A DNA stretch of 64,000 nt from positions 186,001 through 250,000 of the forward strand of contig CANGJJ010000001.1 in the NCBI GenBank assembly GCA_947454485.1, written 5' to 3'. Below the pieces are notes generated by a model. It worked only from the letters and a program-made list of their open reading frames with translations. It was not told the origin of the DNA and made no database searches. Position numbers and translations under genes: made by a program. Below, piece after piece: positions 1-10,248 of this stretch. Every line of letters begins with the position of its first letter. Position 1 is the first letter of the stretch. This DNA comes from Beijerinckiaceae bacterium. GTDB lineage: Bacteria > Pseudomonadota > Alphaproteobacteria > Rhizobiales > Beijerinckiaceae.

Positions 1-41
1 CCGCTCTTTTTTATTGCCCGGATGACCGGGAGTGGAGCCAA

Positions 42-794
42 ATGACCGAGGATCAGCCCTCGACCCCTGCCGAAATTGATTCGGCTTTGCTCGACGAGCC
101 CCGTCTCACCCAAGAGACGGGCGTCGCCGCGCGCGTGGCCACCATTGCTGTGCCCGTGTTACGCGATCTGGGGATGCGCCTTGTGCGCGTGAAGGTTTCG
201 GGCCTGAATGGCATGACCGTGCAGATCATGGTCGAGCGCCCTGATGGGTCTGTGAATGTTCAGGACTGCGAAGAGGCCAGCATGGCCCTGTCGCCCGTTC
301 TTGATATCGAAGAGCCCATTACCGCCGCTTATCATCTGGAATTGTCCTCGCCCGGCATCGACCGCCCCTTGGTGCGCGTGTCCGATTTTGCCCGCGCCAT
401 TGGCCATGAAGTGCGTCTTGAGACGGTGGTTCTGGTGGGCGACCGCAAGCGCTTTCGCGGCTGGATCGAGGCGGTTGAGGGCGAGGGCCGTGAGGCCCAG
501 CTCAAGCTGCGCCGGATGGATGCGGCTGCCGACGAGGAGGCTGATGTCACCATTCCCTTGCGGGATGTGGCTGAAGCGCGCCTTGTGCTCACCGAAGCGC
601 TCATTCGCGAATCCCTCAAGGCTGGCAAGCAGGCCGAAAGCGAGCCTGAGAGCCAAGAGGATGGTGAAGACGGCGGTCCCCGCAAGGGCCCCGGCCGTTT
701 TCGTCGCAACAAGCCGCAATCCGTGCACCCCGCTGGGGGCGCGCGCAAATCATCGCCCGGCAAGCCGGGACCGCGCGGGGGCTCCCGCAGTTAA
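42..794 (+). CDS. rimP: Ribosome maturation factor RimP
   Basis: RimP binds the 30S subunit and assists late 16S/S12 assembly in the cytoplasm. The first ~185 residues match the family: an N-terminal alpha/beta domain with a segment like [10 protein letters not shown] and the conserved [12 protein letters not shown] stretch, followed by the Sm-like barrel (RFRGWIE...LKLR). At 250 residues it is ~100 longer than the enterobacterial protein; the excess is a Glu- then Lys/Arg/Gly-rich disordered tail, common in alphaproteobacteria. The ATG follows a GGAG-like site (gagtggagcc). First gene of the rimP-nusA-ylxR-infB run, 43 bp before nusA. Identification is firm from sequence and order. Confidence 0.95.
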   Translation: MTEDQPSTPAEIDSALLDEPRLTQETGVAARVATIAVPVLRDLGMRLVRVKVSGLNGMTVQIMVERPDGSVNVQDCEEASMALSPVLDIEEPITAAYHLELSSPGIDRPLVRVSDFARAIGHEVRLETVVLVGDRKRFRGWIEAVEGEGREAQLKLRRMDAAADEEADVTIPLRDVAEARLVLTEALIRESLKAGKQAESEPESQEDGEDGGPRKGPGRFRRNKPQSVHPAGGARKSSPGKPGPRGGSRS

Positions 795-837
795 AAGTTT
801 CGATCCCCGCGAGATCTTCGCGACAAGGAGGTAGGCC

Positions 838-2415
838 ATGGCCGTCAGTGCCAACAGACTTGAACTCTTGCAGATTGCTGATGCGGTTGCCCGCGAGAAG
901 TCGATTCCGCGCGAAGTCGTGCTTGAGTCGATGGAAGATGCTCTGCAGAGGGCAGCGCGTTCGCGTTACGGTCAGGAGACCGAAGTGCGCGCTGAGATCA
1001 ATCCGAAGACCGGCGAGATCCGCTTCTCGCGTCTGCTTCTGGTGGTCGATCAGGTTGAGAACAATGCGACCCAGATCGCTATGGAAGATGCGCGCAAGAA
1101 GAACCCTGCCGCTCAGGTTGGCGACTGGATTGCTGAAACCCTGCCGCCCTTCGAATATGGCCGCATTCCCGCGCAGGCTGCCAAGCAGGTCATCGTGCAG
1201 AAAGTGCGCGAAGCCGAGCGTGATCGCCAGTACGAAGAATATAAGGACCGCATCGGCGAGGTCATCAATGGTCTCGTCAAGCGTGTCGAATATGGCAATG
1301 TGATCGTCGATCTTGGTCGCAGCGAAGCTATCATCCGCCGCGATGAATTGATCCCGCGCGAAATGTTCCGCCCCGGTGATCGCGTTCGCGCTTATGTCTA
1401 TGACGTGCGCCGCGAACAGCGTGGTCCGCAGATCTTCTTGTCGCGCACCCATCCGCAATTCATGGCCAAGCTCTTCGCGCAGGAAGTGCCGGAGATTTAC
1501 GACGGCATCATCGAGGTCAAGTCGGTGGCCCGTGATCCGGGCTCACGCGCCAAGATCGCGGTTGTCTCGCGTGACAGCTCGATTGATCCGGTCGGTGCTT
1601 GCGTGGGTATGCGTGGTTCGCGCGTTCAGGCGGTCGTCAACGAATTGCAGGGCGAAAAGATCGACATCATTCCCTGGTCGGTTGATGCTGCGACCTTCAT
1701 CGTCAATGCGCTGCAGCCTGCTGAAGTGGTCAAGGTCGTTCTCGACGAAGACAGTGCGCGTATTGAAGTTGTGGTCCCTGATGACCAACTCTCTCTTGCG
1801 ATTGGCCGTCGTGGCCAGAATGTTCGTTTGGCCTCGCAGCTGACGGGCTGGGATATCGACATTCTCACCGAGGCTGAAGAGTCCGAGCGTCGTCAGAAAG
1901 AGTTCCAGGAGCGCACCACTGCCTTCATGCAGGCATTGGATGTTGACGAGGTCGTGGGCCAGTTGCTCGCCTCCGAAGGCTTCCGCTCGGTGGAAGAACT
2001 CGCTTATGTCGAAACGGCTGAGCTTGCGAATATCGAAGGCTTTGACGAAGAGACCGCCGAAGAAATTCAAAACCGTGCCCGCGATCATCTTGCGCGCATT
2101 GAAGGCGAACTCGATGCCCGCCGCCTTGAACTTGGCGTGGCCGACGAGCTGAAGGAAATCCCCGGCATGACCTTGCCGATCATGGTCAAGCTTGGCGAGA
2201 ACGATGTGAAGAACATCGAAGATCTCGCTGGTTGTGCCACCGATGATCTGTCGGGCTGGACCGAGCGCAAGGATGGCGACACGGTGAAGCATTCTGGCTT
2301 CCTCGATGGCATTGAGATCTCGCGCGATGAAGCCGAGGCGCTTATCATGGCCTCGCGCGTCAAGGCGGGTTGGATCGAAGCGCCCGTGGAACCGGAGCAG
2401 GCGCCGGAGGCTTGA
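838..2415 (+). CDS. nusA: Transcription termination/antitermination factor NusA
   Basis: NusA binds RNA polymerase and nascent RNA and modulates pausing, termination and antitermination. Visible in order: the N-terminal RNAP-binding domain (~1-125), an S1 domain (~135-200, with VEYGNVIVDLGR), two KH domains (GACVGMRGSRVQAVV near 250 and LSLAIGRRGQNVRLASQ near 320) and C-terminal helix-hairpin-helix repeats (from ~365) ending in an acidic tail. The length of 525 residues is normal. The start has a strong AAGGAGG site 6-8 bases upstream. It is followed after 8 bases by the YlxR-like gene, as in most bacteria. Confidence 0.97.
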   Translation: MAVSANRLELLQIADAVAREKSIPREVVLESMEDALQRAARSRYGQETEVRAEINPKTGEIRFSRLLLVVDQVENNATQIAMEDARKKNPAAQVGDWIAETLPPFEYGRIPAQAAKQVIVQKVREAERDRQYEEYKDRIGEVINGLVKRVEYGNVIVDLGRSEAIIRRDELIPREMFRPGDRVRAYVYDVRREQRGPQIFLSRTHPQFMAKLFAQEVPEIYDGIIEVKSVARDPGSRAKIAVVSRDSSIDPVGACVGMRGSRVQAVVNELQGEKIDIIPWSVDAATFIVNALQPAEVVKVVLDEDSARIEVVVPDDQLSLAIGRRGQNVRLASQLTGWDIDILTEAEESERRQKEFQERTTAFMQALDVDEVVGQLLASEGFRSVEELAYVETAELANIEGFDEETAEEIQNRARDHLARIEGELDARRLELGVADELKEIPGMTLPIMVKLGENDVKNIEDLAGCATDDLSGWTERKDGDTVKHSGFLDGIEISRDEAEALIMASRVKAGWIEAPVEPEQAPEA

Positions 2416-2423
2416 GGGCAGGA

Positions 2424-3065
2424 ATGGTCGAGCTGAGCGAAGCGGATCTCGACGAAAGTGGGCCCGAGCGGACCTGCATCGTCACGCGGCGCAAAGCCTC
2501 GCCCGATGATATGATCCGCTTCGTGGCCGCCCCTGACGGGACGGTCACACCGGACCTCAGGCGCAAGCTGCCGGGCCGGGGCGTTTGGGTCAGCGCATCA
2601 GCCGATGCGGTGACAGAGGCAGGTAAGAAGGGGATCTTTGCCCGTGGTTTGAAGGGCAAGGTCCAGGTATCGCCCCAGCTCGCTCAAGAGGTGGCGGCGC
2701 TGCTGGAGCGTGATGCGCTGCAATCTCTCTCCCTCGCCAATAAGGCGGGGTTGGTCGTGACGGGCTTCTCCAAAGTGGAGAAAGTCTTGGCTGAAGAGGG
2801 GAAAGTGGCCGGTCTCGTCCACGCATCTGATGCGGGGGAGGATGGGATCCGCAAGGTGGGGCAGGCTCTGACGCGTGGCTTTGGCGACGCGGCCGGGCAG
2901 GTCCCGGTGATTGGGGTCTTTGCCTCGAGCCAATTGGATTTGGCATTGGGGCGGTCAAATGTGATACACGCAGCGCTCAAGACGGGCCCTGCGGCCAGCG
3001 CGTTCCTGTCACGCGCCCTCAAATATGCCCATTACAGGGGTGTTGGGGTCGTGGCAGAAGACTGA
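2424..3065 (+). CDS. YlxR/DUF448 domain fused to an L7Ae-like RNA-binding domain
   Basis: This is a predicted RNA-binding protein found between nusA and infB. The first ~85 residues carry the YlxR (DUF448) signature ERTCIVTRRK...MIRFV and the PGRGVWV motif; residues ~105-205 resemble the L7Ae/L30e fold (LANKAGLVVTGFSKVEKVL). The two-domain form is common in alphaproteobacteria. I chose the ATG at 2424, preceded by gagggcagg, rather than a longer frame that would overlap nusA by 46 bases. The molecular role is not settled; the small YlxR protein of other bacteria has been linked to RNase P and transcription, so a translation/RNA role is inferred only. Confidence 0.9.
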   Translation: MVELSEADLDESGPERTCIVTRRKASPDDMIRFVAAPDGTVTPDLRRKLPGRGVWVSASADAVTEAGKKGIFARGLKGKVQVSPQLAQEVAALLERDALQSLSLANKAGLVVTGFSKVEKVLAEEGKVAGLVHASDAGEDGIRKVGQALTRGFGDAAGQVPVIGVFASSQLDLALGRSNVIHAALKTGPAASAFLSRALKYAHYRGVGVVAED

Positions 3066-3133
3066 CTGGCGGATGAAGCGCCTTCCCTTCCGGAAGGCTT
3101 GGGTTGCGAGCGGGCTTGGCCCGGGGAAAGCGA

Positions 3134-5851
3134 ATGAACGATACGAAGAACACTGGCGACAAGACACTGACGGCCCCCAAGACGCTTTCGCTGAAGCGTC
3201 CGGTGGAGGCTGGTGTTGTGCGTCAGAGCTTCTCCCATGGCCGCACCAAGGCGGTAGTGGTCGAGAAGGTGAAGCGCCGTACCATCGGTCCCGGAGAGGT
3301 CGCCCCGGCTGCCCCTGCAGCCCCTGTCACGGCCAAAGCTCCGGCGGCAGCGCCCGCAGCTCCTGCAGCCCCTGCTGCTGCCCCTGTGGCGGCGCCCGTG
3401 GCTGCTGCAGCCGCGCCTGCTGCTGCTCCTGCACCTGCGCCTGCACCGCGTGGTCCGACATCGCGCGCGGCCAAGCCGACTGCGCCTGCGGGCGGCATGG
3501 TTTTGCGCACCCTCACCGAGGCAGAACGTGAGGCGCGTGAGCGCGCCCTGGCCGATGCCCGTGGCCGCGAAGAAGAAGATCGTCGTCGCGCTGAGATCGA
3601 AGCCAAGGCCCGCGCCGAGCGCGAAGCCCGCGAGAAGATCGAGCGTGATGCTGCAGAGGCCCGCAAGCGCGAGGAAGAAGCTCGCCGTGTGCAAGAGGCC
3701 GATGCCAAGAAGCGCTCTGAGCAAACCGCCCATGACCGCTTGGTCGAGGGCAAAGGCCCGCCGCCGCCGCCCGCTCCTGGTTCTGCGCCGCGCAAGCCCA
3801 CTCCCGCGCCCGGTTCTGTGCCGACGCCTTCGGCTGCACCTGTCGCCGCAGCTCCTGCCTCTGCAGAGCCGCGTCGCCCCAGCCTCGAGCCCGCCCGTAT
3901 TCCCGGCAAGATCATGTTGCCGACGCCCAAGCCCACGCGTGGCGCAGAGCCCAAGCGTGGTGGTGGCCGCCTGACGGTGACCAGCGTCACATCGGGTGAG
4001 GATGAAGAGCGGACCCGTTCGGTTGCCGCCTTCCGTCGCCGTCAGCAGCGCCTGACCGGTCGCGGCATGCAGCAGCAGAAAGAAAAGCTCGTTCGCGAAG
4101 TCATTCTGCCTGAGACGATCACGATTCAAGAACTCGCCAACCGCATGTCGGAACGCGCGGTCGATGTGATCAAGCTGCTCATGAAGCAAGGCCAGATGCA
4201 CAAGATCACCGATGTGATTGATGCAGATACGGCGGAGCTGATTGCAGCTGAGCTCGGCCATACTGTGAAGCGCGTGGCAGAGTCGGACGTTGAAGAAGGT
4301 CTGTTCGATACGCCCCATGCTGATGAGCATTTGGTGCCGCGTCCTCCGGTCGTGACCATCATGGGCCATGTCGATCACGGCAAGACCTCGCTGCTCGATG
4401 CAATCCGTCAGGCCAATGTGGTCTCTGGCGAAGCGGGCGGCATTACGCAGCATATCGGCGCCTATCAAGTGACCGCGCCCAACGGCCTGCCCGTGACCTT
4501 CATTGATACGCCCGGCCACGCCGCCTTTACGGCGATGCGCGCGCGCGGCGCGAAGGTCACTGACATCGTCGTGTTGGTGGTGGCCGCTGATGACGGCGTC
4601 ATGCCGCAGACGATCGAGGCGATCAATCACGCCAAGGCCGCGAATGTTCCGATGATCGTGGCGATCAACAAAATCGACAAGCCCGATGCTAAGCCCGAGC
4701 GCGTGCGCAGCGAATTGCTGCAGTATGAAGTGCAGGTCGAAAGCATGGGCGGCGATGTGCTCGAAGTCGAAGTCTCTGCGCTCAAGCGCATGAATCTCGA
4801 CAAGCTGCTTGAAGGCATCGCTCTGCAGACCGAATTGCTCGATCTGCGCGCCAATCCTGATCGTCCTGCTGAAGGAACGGTCATTGAAGCGCGTCTTGAT
4901 CGTGGTCGCGGTCCTGTGGCCACTGTGCTGGTGCAGCGTGGCACGCTCACTGTTGGCAATATTATCGTGGCTGGTTCGCAGTGGGGCCGCGTGCGCGCGC
5001 TCCTCGACGACAAGGGCCGCAACATCACTGCCGCTCCGCCCTCCATGCCGGTCGAAGTGCTCGGCTTCTCGGGTGCACCTGATGCGGGCGACCGCGTTGC
5101 GGTGGTGGATAGCGAAGCGCGTGCGCGTGAGATCACCGAATATCGTGAGCGCCAGAAGCGCGACAAGGCTGCCGCTCGCGGCGGTTCTGCGCGCGGTTCG
5201 CTCGCCGATATGATGACCCAGTTGAAGACCGCTGGTCGCAAAGAGTTCCCGCTCGTCATCAAGGGCGATGTGCAGGGCTCGGTCGAAGCGATCATCGCTG
5301 CGCTCGACAAGATGGGTACGGACGAAGTCTGTGCGCGTGTTGTTCATGCGGGCGTGGGCGGTATCAGCGAGTCGGATATTTCGCTGGCCGAGGCCTCCAA
5401 TGCCGCCGTCATCGGCTTCAATGTGCGCGCCTATAAGGAAGCGGCAGAAGCAGCTGAGCGTGGCGGTATCGAAATTCGCTACTACAACATCATCTACAAT
5501 CTCGTGGATGACGTGAAGGCAGCGATGTCGGGCCTGCTCTCGCCGACCCTGCGCGAAGATATGCTGGGCAATGCCGAGATTCTCGAAGTGTTCAACATCA
5601 CCAAGGTCGGCAAGGTCGCGGGTTGCCGCGTCACCGATGGCCGCGTGGAGCGTGGTGCCAGTGTGCGCCTCATCCGCGACAAGGTGGTTGTGCACGAGGG
5701 CAAGCTCTCGACGCTCAAGCGCTTCAAAGACGAGGTCAAGGAAGTCGTCGTTGGTCAGGAATGCGGTATGGCCTTCGAAGGCTATCAGGATATGCGCGCT
5801 GGCGACGTCATCGAATGCTATCGCGTTGTAGAGGTGAAGCGCAGCCTCTAA
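3134..5851 (+). CDS. infB: Translation initiation factor IF-2
   Basis: IF-2 is the GTPase that brings initiator tRNA to the 30S subunit and promotes subunit joining. The start [21 protein letters not shown] is the usual alphaproteobacterial N terminus. Then come an Ala/Pro-rich linker (~55-115), a charged Glu/Arg coiled-coil segment (~130-205), the IF2_N helix bundle (~320-370), the G domain with GHVDHGKT near 410, DTPGH near 457 and NKID near 511, and the beta-barrel domains with the C-terminal tRNA-binding region. The 905-residue length is typical. A very long antisense frame over this gene is a codon-bias artefact. Confidence 0.97.
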   Translation: MNDTKNTGDKTLTAPKTLSLKRPVEAGVVRQSFSHGRTKAVVVEKVKRRTIGPGEVAPAAPAAPVTAKAPAAAPAAPAAPAAAPVAAPVAAAAAPAAAPAPAPAPRGPTSRAAKPTAPAGGMVLRTLTEAEREARERALADARGREEEDRRRAEIEAKARAEREAREKIERDAAEARKREEEARRVQEADAKKRSEQTAHDRLVEGKGPPPPPAPGSAPRKPTPAPGSVPTPSAAPVAAAPASAEPRRPSLEPARIPGKIMLPTPKPTRGAEPKRGGGRLTVTSVTSGEDEERTRSVAAFRRRQQRLTGRGMQQQKEKLVREVILPETITIQELANRMSERAVDVIKLLMKQGQMHKITDVIDADTAELIAAELGHTVKRVAESDVEEGLFDTPHADEHLVPRPPVVTIMGHVDHGKTSLLDAIRQANVVSGEAGGITQHIGAYQVTAPNGLPVTFIDTPGHAAFTAMRARGAKVTDIVVLVVAADDGVMPQTIEAINHAKAANVPMIVAINKIDKPDAKPERVRSELLQYEVQVESMGGDVLEVEVSALKRMNLDKLLEGIALQTELLDLRANPDRPAEGTVIEARLDRGRGPVATVLVQRGTLTVGNIIVAGSQWGRVRALLDDKGRNITAAPPSMPVEVLGFSGAPDAGDRVAVVDSEARAREITEYRERQKRDKAAARGGSARGSLADMMTQLKTAGRKEFPLVIKGDVQGSVEAIIAALDKMGTDEVCARVVHAGVGGISESDISLAEASNAAVIGFNVRAYKEAAEAAERGGIEIRYYNIIYNLVDDVKAAMSGLLSPTLREDMLGNAEILEVFNITKVGKVAGCRVTDGRVERGASVRLIRDKVVVHEGKLSTLKRFKDEVKEVVVGQECGMAFEGYQDMRAGDVIECYRVVEVKRSL

Positions 5852-5971
5852 GCGCTTCTGACTTATGGTCCGGACAGTGCGGCCAAACCCGGCTGTCCGG
5901 CTTTGCCAAGAAGAACCAAACTGACGAGTCGTGCCGCGCCCTGCAGGGTGCGGCCATCTTTGGAGTCGGCT

Positions 5972-6388
5972 ATGTCGAGAGCCCATCACACACCGACGGG
6001 TGAACCCTCCCAGCGCATGTTGCGCGTGGGCGAATTGATCCGTCATGCCATGTCTGAATTGCTGTCGCGCGGCGAGATCAATGATCCCGTGCTCGAGACC
6101 CATGTGGTGACAGTGCCGGGTGTGCGCATGAGCCCTGATCTCAAGCTTGCCACTATTTTCGTCATGCCGCTGGGCGGCGAAGATGTGAAGCCGGTGATCG
6201 CCGCGCTCGAGCGCCACAAGAAATTTTTGCGCGGTGAAATTTCCCGCCGCATCAATCTCAAATTTGCACCCGATATTCGCTTCCGCATGGATGAGACTTT
6301 CGATCTGTCCGCGAAAATTGATGCGTTGCTGAATTCGGACAAGGTGCGCGCGGATCTGTCGGCCACCGACAAGACGGAAGAAGATTGA
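5972..6388 (+). CDS. rbfA: Ribosome-binding factor A
   Basis: RbfA is a KH-fold protein that binds 30S precursors and is needed for 16S 5'-end maturation and cold adaptation. The 138-residue product has the family N terminus ([27 protein letters not shown]), the central [19 protein letters not shown] strand-turn-strand and the [18 protein letters not shown] terminus. I use the ATG at 5972 because the family begins shortly before SQRMLRVGE; the frame stays open further upstream but is unconserved there. There are 120 bases after infB and 5 bases before truB. Confidence 0.95.
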   Translation: MSRAHHTPTGEPSQRMLRVGELIRHAMSELLSRGEINDPVLETHVVTVPGVRMSPDLKLATIFVMPLGGEDVKPVIAALERHKKFLRGEISRRINLKFAPDIRFRMDETFDLSAKIDALLNSDKVRADLSATDKTEED

Positions 6389-6393
6389 TTGCC

Positions 6394-7299
6394 ATGAACC
6401 AGCGTCGTTCCACGCGCGTCGAAATCAATGGCTGGCTTATTCTCGACAAGCCGGTGGGGATGACCTCGACCCATGCCGTCTCGCGCTTGAAGCGCATCTA
6501 CAATGCCAAGAAGGCTGGCCATGCTGGCACGCTCGATCCTCTGGCCTCGGGCATTTTGCCGGTGGCTTTTGGCGAAGCGACCAAGACCGTGCCTTTCGTG
6601 CAAGATGGTGAGAAGGCCTATCGCTTCACTGTGCGCTTTGGCGCGGAGACCGACAGCGATGATTCTGATGGCACGGTGACGCGCACCAGTGAGGCGCGCC
6701 CCTCGCCCGATCAGGTTGCCCAGGCTCTGCCCTTTTTCATCGGCACGATCATGCAGGTGCCGCCCGCTTATTCCGCCATCAAGGTGAATGGCGAGCGCGC
6801 TTATGATCTGGCCCGCGATGGCGAGATTGTCGAACTCGCCGCGCGCCCCGTGACCATCAATGCGCTCGATCTGGTCAGCTGTTCGGATGATGAGGCGGTG
6901 ATCGAGGCCCAGTGCAGCAAGGGCACCTATGTGCGCGCCATCGCGCGGGATCTTGGCCGCCATCTGGGTTGCCTTGGCCATGTGACCGCACTTCGGCGCA
7001 CAAGGGTCGGCCCCTTCACCGAAGAAGATTGCGTCGATCTGGCCGAGCTTGAAGAGGCTGCCGCCAGCGCCGACCAATTCCTGCTCAGCGTTGAGGCAGG
7101 CCTCTCGCAGGTCCAGTGCATTGTCGTGGACCGGGATGGGGCGGCGCGCCTGCGCCGTGGCCAGTCCCTGATCCTGCGCGGCCGTGATGCCCCCATCGGC
7201 GGGTCGGCCTATGCGGCCTGTGGCGGCGTGCCGGTTGCCTTTGGCGAGGTCGAGGGTGGCGAATTGGTCCCCTCGCGCGTCTTCAATCTTCCCTTCTGA
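6394..7299 (+). CDS. truB: tRNA pseudouridine(55) synthase
   Basis: TruB isomerises U55 in the T-loop of tRNAs. The catalytic motif GHAGTLDPLASG is present with the nucleophilic aspartate at about residue 48; KPVGMTSTHAV lies upstream and the Y-containing motif (VPPAYSAIKVNGERAYDLAR) and the KGTYVRAIARDLG motif follow. The C-terminal ~60 residues form a PUA-like domain. Length is 301 residues, normal for the family. The ATG at 6394 sits 5 bases after the rbfA stop; an upstream TTG in frame at 6385 would overlap rbfA and has no advantage. Confidence 0.96.
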   Translation: MNQRRSTRVEINGWLILDKPVGMTSTHAVSRLKRIYNAKKAGHAGTLDPLASGILPVAFGEATKTVPFVQDGEKAYRFTVRFGAETDSDDSDGTVTRTSEARPSPDQVAQALPFFIGTIMQVPPAYSAIKVNGERAYDLARDGEIVELAARPVTINALDLVSCSDDEAVIEAQCSKGTYVRAIARDLGRHLGCLGHVTALRRTRVGPFTEEDCVDLAELEEAAASADQFLLSVEAGLSQVQCIVVDRDGAARLRRGQSLILRGRDAPIGGSAYAACGGVPVAFGEVEGGELVPSRVFNLPF

Positions 7300-7325
7300 A
7301 GGGGAGGGAGCTGCCAGCCCATAGT

Positions 7326-7342
7326 ATGACAGGATATGTCAT
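7326..7342. promoter_or_regulatory. Inverted repeat in the truB-rpsO gap
   Basis: The arms ATGACA and TGTCAT are perfect complements separated by GGATA. The repeat lies 27 bases after the truB stop and ~210 bases before rpsO. There is no T-run, so it is not a clear terminator; it could be an operator or an RNA stem. A TATAAG hexamer at 7425-7430 is a possible -10 element for rpsO. Confidence 0.3.
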
Positions 7343-7550
7343 GGCGATGGGTTAGGCTCTCTTCTGGCCAAGGCAGGTCAGGGGGGAGAGGCCGGGGCGG
7401 GCTGGCTTTCCGGGCTAGATCGTGTATAAGGCCCACAGCGCGGGGCTTGCCTCCGCGCTTATTGTGTTTGGACGTGGCTGGACGACATCCCGGCCGCGCC
7501 CGCGAGTGACCATGGTCCGATCTTCGGGCCTCATCAGAAAGGACTGACCG

Positions 7551-7820
7551 ATGTCGATTACTGCAGAGCGCAAGCAGGCGCTTATCAACGACTATGCCAC
7601 CAAGAAGGGCGACACGGGTTCGCCGGAAGTGCAGGTTGCGATCCTCACCGAGCGCATTGCCAACCTTACCGAGCACTTCAAGACCCACGCGAAGGACAAC
7701 CATTCCCGTCGCGGTCTGCTCAAGCTTGTTTCGCAGCGTCGCCAGCTTCTCGACTATGTGAAGCGCCATGACGAGGCCCGCTATAAGGGTCTTATCGAGC
7801 GCCTCGGCATCCGTCGCTAA
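7551..7820 (+). CDS. rpsO: 30S ribosomal protein S15
   Basis: S15 is a primary 16S-binding protein of the central domain. The 89-residue length is exact for the family, and the sequence holds [17 protein letters not shown], the [33 protein letters not shown] core and the [12 protein letters not shown] end. The start is preceded by AAAGGACTGACCG, a good ribosome-binding site. It has its own 250-base upstream gap, so a separate promoter is likely, and it is followed by pnp, the classical rpsO-pnp pair. Confidence 0.98.
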   Translation: MSITAERKQALINDYATKKGDTGSPEVQVAILTERIANLTEHFKTHAKDNHSRRGLLKLVSQRRQLLDYVKRHDEARYKGLIERLGIRR

Positions 7821-7873
7821 GGCGAGCCATCACTGGCACTGCACGGCCAAAGGCGAGGGCGCCTGCGGCCTTT

Positions 7874-7920
7874 CTGGAGCGCAAGCTCCAGTGGGAACGG
7901 CGACATGGGGTTGTCGTTCC
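7874..7920 (+). promoter_or_regulatory. Tandem hairpins in the rpsO-pnp leader
   Basis: Two stems lie back to back between rpsO and pnp. The first is CTGGAGC-GCAA-GCTCCAG (7874-7891), a 7-bp perfect stem with a GNRA tetraloop. The second runs from GGAAC (7894) to GTTCC (7920), with a second helix GACA/TGTC inside and a 3-base bulge. In enterobacteria a leader stem before pnp is cut by RNase III and drives PNPase autoregulation; the position here suggests the same use, which is an inference. Confidence 0.5.
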
Positions 7921-8052
7921 AAAAAGGGAAAGACCTTTGCGCCATGGCAGGATCGCCGGACGCTGTCACGCCTCGTAATGATGCGATTACGACAGCCTCT
8001 TGCCGTCTTGCTCATGGCGTTTTGTTTTCCCGCGTCATGAAAGAAGATCAAT

Positions 8053-10197
8053 ATGTTTGAAATCCATCGTGAAGAACTCGATTGGGCCGGCCGCAAGCTC
8101 GTGCTCGAAACCGGCCGCGTTGCACGCCAGGCTGATGGCGCCGTCTGGGCGACCTATGGCGAAACGACTGTGCTGGCGACCGTTGTCTCCGCCAAGGCTC
8201 CCAAGCCCGGCGTCGACTTCTTCCCCCTCACTGTGAACTATCAGGAAAAGGCTTTCGCAGCCGGTCGCATTCCCGGCGGCTATTTCAAGCGCGAAGGTCG
8301 TCCTTCTGAGCGTGAGACGTTGATCTCGCGCCTGATCGACCGTCCGATCCGCCCGCTCTTTCCTGAGGGCTATCGTCATGACACGCAGGTTGTCGTGACC
8401 GTGCTCAGCCATGATCTGGAAACTGATCCTGACATGCTGGCGATGGTGGCTGCTTCTGCCGCTCTGACCATCTCGGGCATTCCCTTCATGGGCCCGGTTG
8501 GCGCTGCGCGCGTTGGTCACATCAACGGCCAGTTGAAGGTCAATCCGACCATCGAAGAGATGAAGGAGTCGATCCTCGATCTCGTCGTCGCCGGCACTGC
8601 CGATGCCGTGTTGATGGTTGAATCGGAAGCCAAGGAGCTTTCCGAAGAAGTGATGCTCGAAGCCGTCATGGCTGGTCATCGCGGGTTCCAGCCTGTCATC
8701 GACGCGATTATTCGCCTCGCTGAAAAGGCTGCCAAGGAGCCGCGCGATCTCGTCACCATCGACAAGAGCGAAGTTGAGAAGGCCGTCTCCGCGATTGCCG
8801 AAGCCGAGCTGCGTGAAGCCTATAAGAAGACCGTCAAGCAGGAGCGTTACGCTGCTGTTGATGCCGTCAAGGCGAAGGTGACTGCAGCGCTTCTGGCGCC
8901 CGGCGCAGAGAAGTTCGACAAGCAGCTCGTGAACGAAGTGTTCCATGATCTGCAGGCGAAGGTTGTGCGTTGGAACATTCTCGACACCGGCATCCGCATC
9001 GATGGTCGTGACGTGCGCACTGTGCGCCCGATCCTCGCGCAGGTTGGCGTGCTTCCGCGCACCCATGGTTCGGCACTGTTCACCCGTGGTGAAACACAGG
9101 GCCTCGTGGTTGCCACACTCGGCACGGGTGAAGACGAGCAATATATCGACTCGCTGGAAGGCACCTATAAGGAGCGCTTCCTGCTTCACTACAACTTCCC
9201 TCCCTATTCAGTCGGTGAAACCGGCCGTATGGGTTCGCCCGGCCGCCGCGAAATCGGCCATGGCAAGCTCGCATGGCGCGCCATTCGTCCGATGTTGCCC
9301 ACGCAAGCCGAGTTCCCCTACACGATCCGCGTCGTGTCGGAGATCACGGAGTCGAATGGCTCATCCTCGATGGCAACCGTCTGCGGCGCCTCACTGTCCT
9401 TGATGGATGCTGGCGTTCCGCTGAAGCGCCCCACCGCTGGTATCGCCATGGGTCTCATCTTGGAAGGTGAGCGCTTTGCAGTGCTCTCCGACATTCTGGG
9501 TGACGAAGATCATCTCGGCGATATGGACTTCAAGGTTGCTGGTACCGATCAGGGCGTCACATCCTTGCAGATGGACATCAAGATTGCCGGCATCACCGAA
9601 GAGATCATGCGCGTTGCGCTGGGTCAGGCCAAAGACGGTCGCCTGCATATCCTGGGCGAAATGAGCAAGGCCCTCACCGGTGCACGTTCTGAACTCGGCG
9701 AGTTCGCACCGCGCATCGAGACGATGAAGATCCCCACCGACAAGATCCGCGAAGTGATCGGCACCGGCGGTAAGGTCATCCGCGAGATCGTGGAAAAGAC
9801 CGGCGCCAAGATCAATATCGAGGATGACGGCACGGTGAAGATTGCCTCGTCCGACGGTAACTCGATCAAGGCAGCGATCAACTGGATCAAGTCGATTGCG
9901 TCCGATCCGGAAGTCGGCCTCGTCTATGAAGGCACGGTTGTGAAGACAACGGACTTCGGCGCATTCGTGAACTTCTTTGGTTCACGCGATGGCCTCGTCC
10001 ATATCTCGCAGCTCGCCACGCAGCGCGTCGCCAAGACCACCGATGTCGTCAAGGAAGGCGACAAGGTGAAGGTGAAGCTGATGGGCTTTGATGATCGCGG
10101 CAAAGTGCGCCTGTCCATGAAGGTTGTGGATCAGGCGACCGGCGAAGATCTCGAAGCCAAGCAAAAGGCCGAGAGCGCCGAGCAGCAGCCTGAATAA
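8053..10197 (+). CDS. pnp: Polyribonucleotide nucleotidyltransferase (PNPase)
   Basis: PNPase degrades RNA 3' to 5' by phosphorolysis and is a degradosome component. The 714 residues contain two RNase PH-like domains (~10-225 and ~300-545), including [11 protein letters not shown] and the second-core [10 protein letters not shown] and [19 protein letters not shown] segments, then a KH domain ([19 protein letters not shown] near 570) and an S1 domain (~620-692, [18 protein letters not shown]). The start follows GAAAGAAG. A strong terminator lies 23 bases after the stop. Confidence 0.97.
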   Translation: MFEIHREELDWAGRKLVLETGRVARQADGAVWATYGETTVLATVVSAKAPKPGVDFFPLTVNYQEKAFAAGRIPGGYFKREGRPSERETLISRLIDRPIRPLFPEGYRHDTQVVVTVLSHDLETDPDMLAMVAASAALTISGIPFMGPVGAARVGHINGQLKVNPTIEEMKESILDLVVAGTADAVLMVESEAKELSEEVMLEAVMAGHRGFQPVIDAIIRLAEKAAKEPRDLVTIDKSEVEKAVSAIAEAELREAYKKTVKQERYAAVDAVKAKVTAALLAPGAEKFDKQLVNEVFHDLQAKVVRWNILDTGIRIDGRDVRTVRPILAQVGVLPRTHGSALFTRGETQGLVVATLGTGEDEQYIDSLEGTYKERFLLHYNFPPYSVGETGRMGSPGRREIGHGKLAWRAIRPMLPTQAEFPYTIRVVSEITESNGSSSMATVCGASLSLMDAGVPLKRPTAGIAMGLILEGERFAVLSDILGDEDHLGDMDFKVAGTDQGVTSLQMDIKIAGITEEIMRVALGQAKDGRLHILGEMSKALTGARSELGEFAPRIETMKIPTDKIREVIGTGGKVIREIVEKTGAKINIEDDGTVKIASSDGNSIKAAINWIKSIASDPEVGLVYEGTVVKTTDFGAFVNFFGSRDGLVHISQLATQRVAKTTDVVKEGDKVKVKLMGFDDRGKVRLSMKVVDQATGEDLEAKQKAESAEQQPE

Positions 10198-10220
10198 TTT
10201 TTCAGGCAAGCACAGATTGA

Positions 10221-10248
10221 AAGCGCCCCTTCGGGGGCGCTTTTTTTT
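10221..10248 (+). terminator. Intrinsic terminator of rpsO-pnp
   Basis: AAGCGCCCC pairs perfectly with GGGGCGCTT across a TTCG tetraloop, followed at once by a run of T residues to 10248. This is a textbook Rho-independent terminator. The last T residues overlap the stop codon of the convergent minus-strand gene. Confidence 0.95.

Noticed and set aside
3032-6217. A 1061-codon open frame on the minus strand across infB
   Set aside because: It is antisense to a fully conserved infB, is rich in Arg, His and Gly from codon-bias mirroring and matches no family. The long open length follows from GC-rich third positions.
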